DNA of 64,000 bases from Hymenobacter sp. PAMC 26628. Its GTDB lineage: Bacteria > Bacteroidota > Bacteroidia > Cytophagales > Hymenobacteraceae. This document shows, piece after piece, positions 1 through 8,224 of the stretch; positions within the stretch are counted from its first letter, which is position 1; every line of letters begins with the position of its first letter. The notes under the pieces were generated by a model. It had not been told where the DNA came from. It worked only from the letters and a program-made list of their open reading frames with translations, and searched no databases. The stretch spans positions 1,116,001-1,180,000 of the forward strand of contig NZ_CP014304.1 of NCBI RefSeq assembly GCF_001562275.1, written 5' to 3'. The translations under genes were made by a program, and so were the position numbers.

Positions 1-572
1 TCAGCTCCAACGGCATCATGGCGCTGCTCGACGCGTTCGAGAAGAAGTACCCCAACTTCAAGCACCGCAGCTACATCCGCAAACGGATGATTGCCACGGC
101 GCTGACTTTTGTGTTGGCGTCTATTCTCGGGCTGGCCATTGCCGGTATTTTCTTCGGCACCTACCTCATCGACGGGCTGGTATTCTACGAGATTGTGCCC
201 GAGCGCTACACCGACCTCGTGCTGACGGCGGTGCGCTACGGCTCGCTACTGGCGCTGTTTCTGAGCACGACGTGCGTGATTTATTATTTCGTGCCGCCCG
301 TGCACGACAAATGGCCGCTGCTTTCGGCGGGGGCCGTGGTGGCCACGCTGCTCATCTTTCTGGTGTCGTTCCTGTTCACGCTCTACGTGCGCATTTTCGA
401 CTCATACAACCACTTCTATGGCTCCATCGGGGCCCTGGTGGGCTTTATGGTGTGGCTCGAATTCGTGTGCATGACGCTCATCATCGGCTTCGAGGTGAAC
501 GTGAGCGTGGACGTGGTGACGGGCCGCCTCAAAAAAAATACGCCCAATGAGCCGTTGAAAATGAACCGGTAA
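1..572 (+). CDS. YihY/BrkB-family inner membrane protein, C-terminal part
   Basis: The reading frame is open to the window edge; it reads SSNGIMALL before the first visible Met, so the start lies upstream. About 190 residues remain. They hold four hydrophobic segments, the pattern of the C-terminal half of the YihY/BrkB family, once misnamed ribonuclease BN. The transport or structural role of the family is not established. The tail is short, charged and cytoplasmic-looking (GRLKKN). The gene ends about 45 bases before the tRNA promoter. Family assignment rests on the SSNGIMALL-type motif and the membrane pattern. Confidence 0.75.
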   Translation, partial: SSNGIMALLDAFEKKYPNFKHRSYIRKRMIATALTFVLASILGLAIAGIFFGTYLIDGLVFYEIVPERYTDLVLTAVRYGSLLALFLSTTCVIYYFVPPVHDKWPLLSAGAVVATLLIFLVSFLFTLYVRIFDSYNHFYGSIGALVGFMVWLEFVCMTLIIGFEVNVSVDVVTGRLKKNTPNEPLKMNR

Positions 573-618
573 GCGCATCCTGCCGGGGCCCTACTGATAA
601 ATAAATGCGCGCGCCTTA

Positions 619-648
619 TTGTTCGCTGCGCCTTGGTTCTTACTTTTG
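619..648 (+). promoter_or_regulatory. Promoter of the tRNA-Ser genes
   Basis: TTG at 619-621, a 19-base spacer, then TACTTTTG at 641-648. This is an exact match to the Bacteroidota sigma-A form TTG-N19-TAnnTTTG. The first tRNA begins 28 bases after the -7 element. Confidence 0.75.
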
Positions 649-676
649 CGGTCCCCGAACCACTCGGGGGCCCGAT

Positions 677-763
677 AGAGAGGTGGCAGAGTGGTCGAAT
701 GCGACGGTTTCGAAAACCGTTATACCGGCAACGGTATCGGGGGTTCGAATCCCCCCTTCTCTA
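677..763 (+). tRNA. tRNA-Ser (CGA)
   Basis: A complete cloverleaf can be drawn. The acceptor stem pairs 677-683 with 756-762, with one G-U pair. The anticodon stem is 704-708/716-720 with anticodon CGA at 711-713. A long variable arm typical of class II tRNA-Ser follows, then a T arm (GGGGG, TTCGAAT, CCCCC). CCA is not encoded in full. The unpaired base after the acceptor stem is A, whereas the neighbouring tRNA-Ser has G there. Confidence 0.93.
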
Positions 764-764
764 C

Positions 765-800
765 AAAAGGCTTTTTCTAGTGCAGGAAGAGCCTTTTTTT
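765..800 (+). terminator. Intrinsic terminator after tRNA-Ser(CGA)
   Basis: AAAAGGCT pairs with AGCCTTTT; the stem extends through weaker T/A and T/G pairs around a short loop and ends in a T run. It lies directly between the two tRNA genes, so the second tRNA may depend on read-through or its own unseen promoter. Confidence 0.7.
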
Positions 801-836
801 GTTGTCAGCAACCGGCTTTGCAGTCTTTTCTTACCC

Positions 837-921
837 AGAGAAGTGGCAGAGTGGTCGATTGCGGCGGTCTTGAAAACCGCTGACTGTAACAGGTCCGGGG
901 GTTCGAATCCCTCCTTCTCTG
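837..921 (+). tRNA. tRNA-Ser (UGA)
   Basis: The acceptor stem is seven Watson-Crick pairs (837-843 with 914-920). The anticodon stem is 864-868/876-880 with anticodon TGA at 871-873. There is a long variable arm and a T arm with one G-T pair. The discriminator is G, followed by CA. It shares most of its D arm and acceptor with the tRNA-Ser just upstream, so the pair is probably an old tandem duplication. Confidence 0.94.
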
Positions 922-946
922 CACCGTCGCTTGCTGGCAGCCTTTG

Positions 947-978
947 TCCCCGTTTCCGTCATGGAGGCGGGGATTTTT
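947..978 (+). terminator. Intrinsic terminator after tRNA-Ser(UGA)
   Basis: TCCCCG (947-952) pairs with CGGGGA (968-973). The stem extends inward through T-G/T-A and CC/GG pairs and is followed by TTTTT. Confidence 0.75.
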
Positions 979-1045
979 GTTGCCCTTTTATTCCGCCCGG
1001 CGTTCCAGAGCAACGCGGGGTGGTGCTTTGCCGTTTGGGCCATTT

Positions 1046-1081
1046 ATTGCTAAGCTTCTATACATTGCTAAGCTTCTATAC
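1046..1081 (+). repeat. Perfect tandem duplication of 18 bp
   Basis: ATTGCTAAGCTTCTATAC occurs twice head to tail with no mismatch, 64 bases before the next start codon. Each copy carries TTG and TA triplets, so the duplication may create or space promoter elements (TTG at 1047-1049 lies 19 bases before TAAGCTTC). That role is inference. Confidence 0.9.
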
Positions 1082-1144
1082 TTAATTTAGTAGGTTCTAT
1101 CCCCAGTTGCGCTATTGTCTCTTTCCCCTTATTTCTTATTCTAC

Positions 1145-2416
1145 ATGCTCCGGTTTTTCACCTTGTTGCTGGCACTGGGCGCCTTGAGCCTGCGGCCCGC
1201 CGCCGCGTACTCTGTGCTCACCCACCAGGCCAACGTTGATTCGTGCTGGAAGCGCTGCCTGGTGCCTGCCCTGGAGCGCCGCTACCCCGGGGCGACAGCC
1301 GAAGACCTTGAAAAAGCCCGGGCCTACGCCTACGGCGGCGCCATCATCCAGGATATGGGCTACTACCCGCTGGGGGCCATGCTGTTCACCAACCTCACCC
1401 ACTACGTGCGCTCGGGCGACTTTGTGCGCAACCTGCTCGACGGTGCCCACGACCGCAACGAGTACGCTTTTGCCCTGGGGGCCCTGGCCCACTACGCCGC
1501 CGACCTGAGCGGCCACTCCAAAGGCACCAACCTTGCTATGCCCCTGGTGTACCCCGAGCTAAAAGCCAAGTACGGCGACGTCATTACCTACGCCGAGGGC
1601 CCCAAGCAGCACACCCAGTTAGAATTTGCCTTTGACGTGTCGCAGGTAGCGGCCGGCCACTACCGCACCCAAGAGTACCACCGCGCCATCGGCTTCGAAG
1701 TTTCGAAGGAACTGCTGGAGCGGGCGTTTGAAAAAACCTATGGCCTGCCGCTGGGCAAGGTGTTTCTAAACACCGACGTGAGCATTGCCACGTTCCGGTT
1801 CTCGGTGCAGCGCATCATCCCGTTTGCCTCGCGCTCGGCGTGGCACTACCAAAAAAAGGAAATCCAACAGGCAAACCCGCGCATCAAGCGGCGCGAGTTT
1901 GTGTACAAGCAAAGCAAAAAAGAATACCACCAGCTGTACGGCAGCGGCTACAAGCGCCCCGGCTTGGCGGCCCGCATGATGTCAGGGCTCATTGGCATTC
2001 TGCCCAAAGTTGGTCCGCTCAAGCCGTTTGCTTTTCGCCCGCCCACCAAGGAAGCCCTGAAAATCTTCCGGGCTAGCTTTGCCAACGTCATGAAAAGTTA
2101 CTGCAGCCTGCTGAGCGAACAAGGCGCAGCGGCCCCGCCGCCAGTGCTAGCGAACCAGGATTTTGATACGGGCCACGACACTCGCTTCGGTGAGTACTCG
2201 CTGGCCGACAAAACCTACGGCGAATGGGTGCGCAAGCTGGCCAAGGAAAAGTTCGAGGGCGTCACGCCGCCTATGCGGTCCAACATCCTGACGTTCTTTA
2301 ATTCCAGCAAAACTAAGCCGGCCGATGCGGAGGAGCAGGAATCCAAAAACCGCCGCGAAACCGATGAGGCCCTGACGGAACTGCGGGCCCTGGCCACGGT
2401 ACCGGCCAATAAATAA
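1145..2416 (+). CDS. Exported zinc-dependent phospholipase C-like protein
   Basis: The frame continues 30 bases further upstream to a TTG, but ATG 1145 gives a clean signal peptide (hydrophobic residues 4-15, then AAA before YSVLTHQ), so it was chosen. The 423-residue product resembles the zinc-dependent phospholipase C/S1-P1 fold: a His near the mature N-terminus (LTHQ) and the metal-binding helix HYAADLSGH near residue 120. The family hydrolyses phosphate esters outside the cytoplasm; the substrate here is unknown. The C-terminal ~150 residues are basic and then charged, with no motif I recognise. It is a single gene, followed by AT-rich DNA before paoA. Confidence 0.7.
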   Translation: MLRFFTLLLALGALSLRPAAAYSVLTHQANVDSCWKRCLVPALERRYPGATAEDLEKARAYAYGGAIIQDMGYYPLGAMLFTNLTHYVRSGDFVRNLLDGAHDRNEYAFALGALAHYAADLSGHSKGTNLAMPLVYPELKAKYGDVITYAEGPKQHTQLEFAFDVSQVAAGHYRTQEYHRAIGFEVSKELLERAFEKTYGLPLGKVFLNTDVSIATFRFSVQRIIPFASRSAWHYQKKEIQQANPRIKRREFVYKQSKKEYHQLYGSGYKRPGLAARMMSGLIGILPKVGPLKPFAFRPPTKEALKIFRASFANVMKSYCSLLSEQGAAAPPPVLANQDFDTGHDTRFGEYSLADKTYGEWVRKLAKEKFEGVTPPMRSNILTFFNSSKTKPADAEEQESKNRRETDEALTELRALATVPANK

Positions 2417-2567
2417 GCCCCTGCTTTATTGAATACTAAGACGTATTCTAAATTAAGGCAAAACGATAACTTTTCGGGTTTTGAATTGTCAGAACTAGCC
2501 CGGCCTGCGTATAGAATGCTACGCCTTTGGCGGCCGACATTCCTTTTTCAGTCCTACGTTAATCCTG

Positions 2568-3188
2568 ATGAACCACGACCAAACCCCGGCTCCTGAGGGG
2601 CCCCTGGCCGACGGATCACGGCGCAGCTTTGTGAAGCAAGCCGGTGGCCTGCTGGGCCTGGCCCTGGCCCCCCCGCTCACCGGTTTCGCCGACCGCCTAG
2701 CTGGTCCCGCTACCACCTTAGAGGGCCCCACCGACCTTACGTTGCGCATCAACGGCACGGCCCGGACTCTGCGCGCCGAACCCCGCGTAACGCTGCTCGA
2801 CGCCCTGCGCGAGTACCTCGACCTAACCGGTACCAAGAAAGGCTGCGACCACGGCCAGTGCGGCGCTTGCACCGTGTTGGTGGACGGCCGCCGCGTGAAC
2901 TCCTGCCTCACGCTGGCCGTGATGACTCAGGGCAAGGAGGTGACGACAATTGAAGGCTTGGCGAAGGGCGATGACCTGCACCCCATGCAGGAAGCGTTCC
3001 TTAAGCACGACGGCTTTCAGTGCGGCTACTGCACGCCGGGCCAAATCATGTCGGGCGTGGCCTGCGTGAAGGAAGGCCACGCCACTTCCGACGACCAGTG
3101 CCGCGAGTGGATGAGCGGCAACCTGTGCCGTTGCGGTGCCTACCCCAACATTGTGGCCGCCGTGCGGGAGGTGGCCGGCAAGGCCTAA
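2568..3188 (+). CDS. paoA: Aldehyde oxidoreductase iron-sulfur subunit (PaoA/YagT type)
   Basis: Small subunit of a xanthine-oxidase-family enzyme, 206 residues. An N-terminal twin-arginine signal (SRRSFVKQ, Arg18-Arg19, then a hydrophobic stretch) indicates Tat export of the folded enzyme. The plant-type [2Fe-2S] ligands are Cys93, 98, 101 and 113. The second, helical-domain cluster uses Cys152, 155, 187 and 189 (CGYC...CRC). In the E. coli enzyme this subunit passes electrons from the molybdenum site towards FAD. It is the first gene of a three-gene operon in the order Fe-S, FAD, Mo. The dedicated cofactor chaperone gene (paoD type) is not in this window. Confidence 0.92.
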   Translation: MNHDQTPAPEGPLADGSRRSFVKQAGGLLGLALAPPLTGFADRLAGPATTLEGPTDLTLRINGTARTLRAEPRVTLLDALREYLDLTGTKKGCDHGQCGACTVLVDGRRVNSCLTLAVMTQGKEVTTIEGLAKGDDLHPMQEAFLKHDGFQCGYCTPGQIMSGVACVKEGHATSDDQCREWMSGNLCRCGAYPNIVAAVREVAGKA

Positions 3189-3314
3189 CCCCAACGCTGG
3201 GGCCCCCGCGGGTGCGCCTTTGGCGGACCACGTGGGGCTCCAGCCGCGCGTTGCGCTTGCTTGCGCAGGGGCCGCCCGCCCTTGCTGCCTCACCGCATCT
3301 CAACTACCGATCCG

Positions 3315-4298
3315 ATGAATAACTTTAGCTACACCCAGGCCAAAACGGCCAAGGAGGCCACCGGCCTTCGCCAGGGGGCCCCCCAGGCCGCCTACATTGC
3401 TGGCGGCACCACGCTGTTGGACTTGATGAAGGCCAACTTGGAGGAGCATTCCCAACTGGTAGACATCAACCTCTTGCCTTTTAAAGGCATTGAGCAAACC
3501 AGCGACGGGCTGCGCATTGGCGCCATGGAGCGCATGAGCGACGTGGGCGAAAACCCGCTGGTGTTGCAGCAGTACCCGGCCGTGTCGGAGTCGCTGCTGC
3601 TGGCGGCCTCGCCGCAGCTGCGCAACATGGCCAGCATTGGCGGCAATATTTTGCAACGTACGCGCTGCGGATATTTTCGCGATGCGGCGTTTCCGTGCAA
3701 CAAGCGGGTGCCGGGCTCGGGCTGCCCGGCCCTCGACGGCGACAACCACAACTTGGCTATCCTCGGCACCAGCAACGCGTGCATTGCCACGGCTTACCCC
3801 GGCGACTTATCGGTGGCCCTGGCGGCCTTCGACGCTGTGCTGACCTTGGAAAACGCCAAAGGCAAGCAGCGCCGCGTGCCCGTCACGGAATTCTACGTGC
3901 TGCCTGGTAAGACTCCGCAGCGCGAAACTGTGTTGGAACCCGGCGAACTTATTGTGGCCGTGACCATCCCAGCCGCCGCCCACGCCCGCCGCTCGACCTA
4001 CCTGAAGGTGCGCGAGCGCGCCAGCTACGCCTACGCCCTGGCCTCGGCCGCGGTGGGGCTTGATGTGCAGGGCGGTACCATCCGCTCGGCCCGCGTGGCC
4101 CTGGGTGGGGTGGGCACCAAGCCCTGGCGCAGCCCCGAGGCCGAAAAAGTGCTAACGGGGGCCCCGGCCACCGAGGCCACCTTCCGCGCCGCCGCCGCCG
4201 CCGCGCTGCGCGGGGCCCAGCCCCGCGACGATAACCGCTTCAAGGTGGAGCTGGCCCAGAATACCCTCGTGCAGGCCCTGACGAAAGTCGCCGGCTAA
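3315..4298 (+). CDS. paoB: Aldehyde oxidoreductase FAD subunit with extra [4Fe-4S] site (PaoB type)
   Basis: 327 residues from ATG 3315; an upstream GTG extension of the frame looks non-coding. The N-terminal FAD-binding motif is AGGTTLLDL, with the CO-dehydrogenase flavoprotein C-domain in the last third. An insertion reading RTRCGYFRD...PCNKR..GSGC supplies four Cys, the hallmark of the PaoB/YagS group, which binds an additional [4Fe-4S] cluster in the FAD subunit. A 126-base gap separates it from paoA, and paoC follows after 29 bases. Lacking its own signal peptide, it would be exported in complex with PaoA. Confidence 0.9.
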   Translation: MNNFSYTQAKTAKEATGLRQGAPQAAYIAGGTTLLDLMKANLEEHSQLVDINLLPFKGIEQTSDGLRIGAMERMSDVGENPLVLQQYPAVSESLLLAASPQLRNMASIGGNILQRTRCGYFRDAAFPCNKRVPGSGCPALDGDNHNLAILGTSNACIATAYPGDLSVALAAFDAVLTLENAKGKQRRVPVTEFYVLPGKTPQRETVLEPGELIVAVTIPAAAHARRSTYLKVRERASYAYALASAAVGLDVQGGTIRSARVALGGVGTKPWRSPEAEKVLTGAPATEATFRAAAAAALRGAQPRDDNRFKVELAQNTLVQALTKVAG

Positions 4299-4327
4299 TT
4301 CCACTGTGCCCTTAGCCTTACCTTCCG

Positions 4328-6664
4328 ATGGATACCGAACCGAAATTTTTTGAAACTAACCCCGCCGCCGGCGTGGTGGGCCAGCCACTGAGCCGCATCG
4401 ACGGCCGCGCCAAGGTGACGGGTGCGGCCAAGTACTCGGCCGAGTACAACAACCTGCCCGGCACCGTGCACGCCGTGCTCAAAACCAGCGACGTGACCAA
4501 GGGCCGCATTATGGGTTTCGATACCAGCGCGGCCCAGAAGCAGCCGGGTGTGCTGGCCATTCTCACCCACCAGAACATCCCCAAGCTGGCCAAAACCCCC
4601 AACGACGCCGAGGGCAAGAAGGCCATTGGGGCCCCCATGGGCTTTTTGCCGCTCACTGGCGACCAGATTTACTACGCCGGCCAGCCCGTGGCCGTGGTGG
4701 TGGCCGACACCCTGGAGCACGCCCAGTACGCCGCCGCGCTGCTGAAAGTGCAGGTGCAGGCGGAGAAGCCGATGGCTTCTTACGAAGACCCGAAAGCCAA
4801 GCTGTTTGATCCTGAGAAGATACAGGACGGCAAAGCCGACGGCCACACCCGGCGCGGCGACGCGCGGGCGGCCTTCGCAGCGGCGCCGGTGCAGCTCACT
4901 CACAAATACACCCACGCCATCAATCACCACAACCCGATGGAGCCTGGCGCCACCACGGCGCACTGGGAGGCCCCCGACCGGCTGACGGTGTACGAATCGA
5001 CGCAGGGCGTAACGCGCACCCAAAAGTCGCTGAGTGCCATGCTGGGCCTCTCGGCCGAGCAGGTGCGGGTGGTGACGAAGTACCTCGGCGGCGGCTTCGG
5101 CTGCAAGGGCTCGTGCTGGCCCCACACCATCCTCACGGTGCAAGCCGCCAAGGCGGTGGGGCGGCCGGTGAAGCTCTCGCTCACGCGGCCCCAGATGTTT
5201 ACGAGCATGGGCCACCGCGAGGACCAGGAGCAAACCCTGAAAATTGGGGCTACGAAGGACGGCAAGCTCACGGCCCTCATCCACGAGAAAACGTCCACGA
5301 CTTCACCTTGGGACAACTACGCCGAGTCCAACAGCAAAATCATCAACCTGCTGTACGAGTGCCCGACTTTTGAATCGTCGTACCAGTTGGCCCGGGCCGA
5401 TGTGATGACGTCCACCTTCATGCGGGCCCCGGGCGAGGCCCCCGGCTCGTTTGCCATCGAGTGCTCGATGGACGACTTGGCGGAAAAGCTGGGCATCGAC
5501 CCGCTAGAAATTCGCCTGCGCAACTACGCTGAGAAAGACCCCAGCACCGGCCAGCAATGGTCGAGCAAGGGCCTGAAGCAGTGCTATGCCCGCGGCGCCG
5601 AGCTCTTTGGCTGGAGCAAGCGCAACCCCAAGGCTGGTGCTACCCGCGACGGTAAACTGCTGGTAGGTTGGGGCATGGCCACGGCCAGCTACCCGGTGCA
5701 CAATTCGCAGGGCACTGCCCGCGCCCGCCTCTACGCCGACGGCCACGCCGTAGTGCAGTCCGGCGCTACCGACCTGGGCACTGGTACCTACACCGTGATG
5801 ACCCAAGTAGCCGCCGATGGCCTGGGCCTGCCGATGGAGAAAATCCGCTTCGAGCTGGGCGATACCAAGCTGCCCACGGCCCCCAACTCAGGCGGCTCGG
5901 TGGCTGCCGGTACGGTGTCATCGTCGGTGTACATGGCCGTGCAGGACGTGTGGCAGAAGCTCATTAAAGTAGCGGTGCTCGACAAGAAGTCGCCCTTATT
6001 CAAGGCCAAGATTGCCGACGTGGAGGCCAAAATGGGCCGCTTGCAGCTGAAGGCTAACCCCAGCAAAGGCGAAGGCTTCGCCGACGTGATGAAGCGGGCC
6101 GACCTGAGCGACATTGAAGGCAACGGCCAGGGCCGCTACGGCAGTGGATACGAAGACGCCCAAGCCGCCGCCAACGCCGACCCCACCAAGAAGGACGAGG
6201 TAGGCCACCACTCCATGCACTCCTTTGGGGCCCACTTCTGTGAAGTTAAAGTAGACCCCGAGCTGGGCACCGTGCGCGTGACCCGCTGGGTGAGCGTACA
6301 CGCCGCTGGCCGCATCCTGAACGCCAAAACGGCCCGCAGCCAAATCATTGGTGGCAGCATTTTTGGCATCGGCTGCGCGCTGATGGAGGGCACCGTGCGC
6401 GACCAAAACCTGGCCCGCTACACCAATTCCAACCTCGCCGACTACCACATCCCCACCAACGCCGACATCCCGGAAATGACCGTGGAATTTGTGGACGAGC
6501 ACGACCCGTACATCAATGCGATGGGGGTGAAAGGCATCGGCGAAATTTCGATGGTGGGCGTAGCCGCCGCCGTGGCTAACGCCGTGGCCCACGCCACCGG
6601 CCGCCGCGTGCGTGACCTGCCCATCACGCCCGACAAAGTGCTGGGCGCCAAGGCAGTGTCGTAG
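4328..6664 (+). CDS. paoC: Aldehyde oxidoreductase molybdenum subunit (PaoC type)
   Basis: 778-residue catalytic subunit that oxidises aldehydes to acids at a molybdopterin-cytosine-dinucleotide site. The N-terminal a/b-hammerhead domain starts at GQPLSRIDGRAKVTGAAKY. The MoCo-binding part follows (GGGFGCKG, then RAPGEAPGSFA), and near the C-terminus KGIGE supplies the Glu expected to be the catalytic base. Length fits the PaoC group (about 730-780). It ends the operon, followed by a strong hairpin terminator. The physiological substrate cannot be read from sequence; aromatic aldehyde detoxification is the known role of the E. coli relative. Confidence 0.92.
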   Translation: MDTEPKFFETNPAAGVVGQPLSRIDGRAKVTGAAKYSAEYNNLPGTVHAVLKTSDVTKGRIMGFDTSAAQKQPGVLAILTHQNIPKLAKTPNDAEGKKAIGAPMGFLPLTGDQIYYAGQPVAVVVADTLEHAQYAAALLKVQVQAEKPMASYEDPKAKLFDPEKIQDGKADGHTRRGDARAAFAAAPVQLTHKYTHAINHHNPMEPGATTAHWEAPDRLTVYESTQGVTRTQKSLSAMLGLSAEQVRVVTKYLGGGFGCKGSCWPHTILTVQAAKAVGRPVKLSLTRPQMFTSMGHREDQEQTLKIGATKDGKLTALIHEKTSTTSPWDNYAESNSKIINLLYECPTFESSYQLARADVMTSTFMRAPGEAPGSFAIECSMDDLAEKLGIDPLEIRLRNYAEKDPSTGQQWSSKGLKQCYARGAELFGWSKRNPKAGATRDGKLLVGWGMATASYPVHNSQGTARARLYADGHAVVQSGATDLGTGTYTVMTQVAADGLGLPMEKIRFELGDTKLPTAPNSGGSVAAGTVSSSVYMAVQDVWQKLIKVAVLDKKSPLFKAKIADVEAKMGRLQLKANPSKGEGFADVMKRADLSDIEGNGQGRYGSGYEDAQAAANADPTKKDEVGHHSMHSFGAHFCEVKVDPELGTVRVTRWVSVHAAGRILNAKTARSQIIGGSIFGIGCALMEGTVRDQNLARYTNSNLADYHIPTNADIPEMTVEFVDEHDPYINAMGVKGIGEISMVGVAAAVANAVAHATGRRVRDLPITPDKVLGAKAVS

Positions 6665-6689
6665 AAAGCGTTTTGAATAGGAGTAATAA

Positions 6690-6724
6690 AAAAAGGCCGA
6701 CCTCAGGAATGGGTCGGCCTTTTT
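6690..6724. terminator. Bidirectional terminator between paoC and the tolC-like gene
   Basis: AAAAAGGCCGACC (6690-6702) pairs perfectly with GGTCGGCCTTTTT (6712-6724) around a 9-base loop. T runs exist on both strands, so it can end both convergent units. Confidence 0.88.
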
Positions 6725-6771
6725 GTTGGGCAGTGGTGGGGCCCCAGTGGGGGCCCCTAGGGGCCGCGCCG

Positions 6772-8136
6772 CTACGGTGTGAGCAGCGCGGCGAGCTGCT
6801 GCAAAGTGATTTCGGCCGATTTGGCGTTGTAGCGGTAGTTTACTAGGCGGTAGCCGGCGTCCTCGAAACTCTGTTGGGCCAGTTTCACATCTACTAGAGT
6901 CGAGAGGCCGGCGCTGAGGCGTAACTGCACTAGGTTGAGGAGCTTTTTGGCGGTGGTGTAGCTTTCCTGGGCGGTGTTCACCAGGGCCAGGGTTTGCTGG
7001 TAGGCCTCCCAGGCTTTGAGGGCGTTGGTGCGGTAGTTGCGCTCTAATGCAGTGCGTTGCAGTTGGGCGGTTTGGGTGTTGAGCTGGGCAATTTTTACCA
7101 AGCGCTTGTTGGTGCCGCCCGTGTATATGGGCACGCCCAGGCTGAGGCCGGCGTAGGGCCCGTAGCTCTGGTTGAAGAGCGTGGTGCCCACCGCATTCTG
7201 GTTGCGAGCGAAGTTGGAGCCCGAGTTAATGGACAACGACGGGTAGCGGTTGGCACGGGCCACGCGTTCGAGCAACTCGTTCACGCGCACCTGGCGCTCG
7301 GCGGCCAGCAGGTCGGGGTTTTTGGTGAGCGAAGCGTCGATGTCTTCCCAGCGCAGGGCCCGGTTCACCGGAATAGTGTCCTCCACGGCCACGCGCGTGT
7401 TTAGGTCCAGGGTCAGGGAGCGGAGCAAATCGGCGGTGGCCTGCTGGGCAGCCAAGGCCTGCTGCTGCTTGGTTTCCAGCTGCGCGTTCAGGTCCAGTTG
7501 GGCCTGGAACAGGTCGGCGTTGTTGGCCAGGCCCACGCTCTGGCGCGCCTTGATGAGGGCCAGCTTTTGCCGCGACACTTCGGCCGACGCCTCCAGGGTG
7601 CGGATGTAACGCTGCTGCTGCACCACGGCGTAGTACTTCAGGCTCACATCGGCCAGCACGTTCTGCACCGTCGAGTTTAGCTGGAGCTGGCTGATTTGCT
7701 CCAACTCGCCCAAGCGGGCGCGGGTAGCCACCACCAGCCCACCGTTGTAGAGGAGGTACGAGCCCGTGAGGCCCACGTTGTACTGCGAAGAGCGGGCCCC
7801 CACGCGCGTCACCCCCAGGCCGGTGTTGAATTCCTGCTGCGTGTTGTTCACCACCACGTTGTTGCTGGCCGCGATGCCCACCGTGGGCAGGCCCCCAGCG
7901 AAGCCCGCCGAGTTGTACAAATCCTGCACCGCCACGTTGGTTTGGCTCACTTGGATGTCGAGGCTGTTCTTGAGGGCCGTTTGGAGCGCCTCGCGCAGGG
8001 TAAGGGTAGGTGCCTGGGGGCGCGCCACGCTGTCGGCCGGCGGCAGGGCAGGGGGCAGTTTGGGCTGCGTTTGGGCCCCGGCGGGGCTCAGCACGCCGCC
8101 AGTAAAGAAGAGGAGCCAGGTAATAAATACTTTCAT
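6772..8136 (-). CDS. TolC-family outer membrane efflux protein
   Basis: 454 residues with a signal peptide (MKVFITWLLFF...AGAQ) and the duplicated coiled-coil/beta architecture of outer-membrane efflux proteins. Repeated segments start near LTLREALQTALKNSLDIQ and again in the second half (LRWEDIDASLTKNPDLLAAE). It should form the outer-membrane channel for the RND pump encoded just upstream. It is the last gene of a three-gene minus-strand set with the order adaptor, pump, channel; 88 bases separate it from the pump gene. Confidence 0.9.
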   Translation of the reverse strand: MKVFITWLLFFTGGVLSPAGAQTQPKLPPALPPADSVARPQAPTLTLREALQTALKNSLDIQVSQTNVAVQDLYNSAGFAGGLPTVGIAASNNVVVNNTQQEFNTGLGVTRVGARSSQYNVGLTGSYLLYNGGLVVATRARLGELEQISQLQLNSTVQNVLADVSLKYYAVVQQQRYIRTLEASAEVSRQKLALIKARQSVGLANNADLFQAQLDLNAQLETKQQQALAAQQATADLLRSLTLDLNTRVAVEDTIPVNRALRWEDIDASLTKNPDLLAAERQVRVNELLERVARANRYPSLSINSGSNFARNQNAVGTTLFNQSYGPYAGLSLGVPIYTGGTNKRLVKIAQLNTQTAQLQRTALERNYRTNALKAWEAYQQTLALVNTAQESYTTAKKLLNLVQLRLSAGLSTLVDVKLAQQSFEDAGYRLVNYRYNAKSAEITLQQLAALLTP

Positions 8137-8224
8137 CGAATCGGGTGGGCGGGTGGATGAACGCCGCCCGCTGCTTAGGGAATCGTTTTAACTACGCCGG
8201 GGCCCCGGCGATTACCAGGCGGCG

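Noticed and set aside
605..1085. Short open frames covering the tRNA pair
   Set aside because: They read through both tRNA genes and their terminators; no protein motif is present.
2568..6664. Xanthine dehydrogenase or carbon monoxide dehydrogenase as the identity of the molybdenum operon
   Set aside because: The Tat signal on the Fe-S subunit and the extra four-Cys insertion in the FAD subunit fit the PaoABC group better; the CoxL-type active-site loop was not seen.
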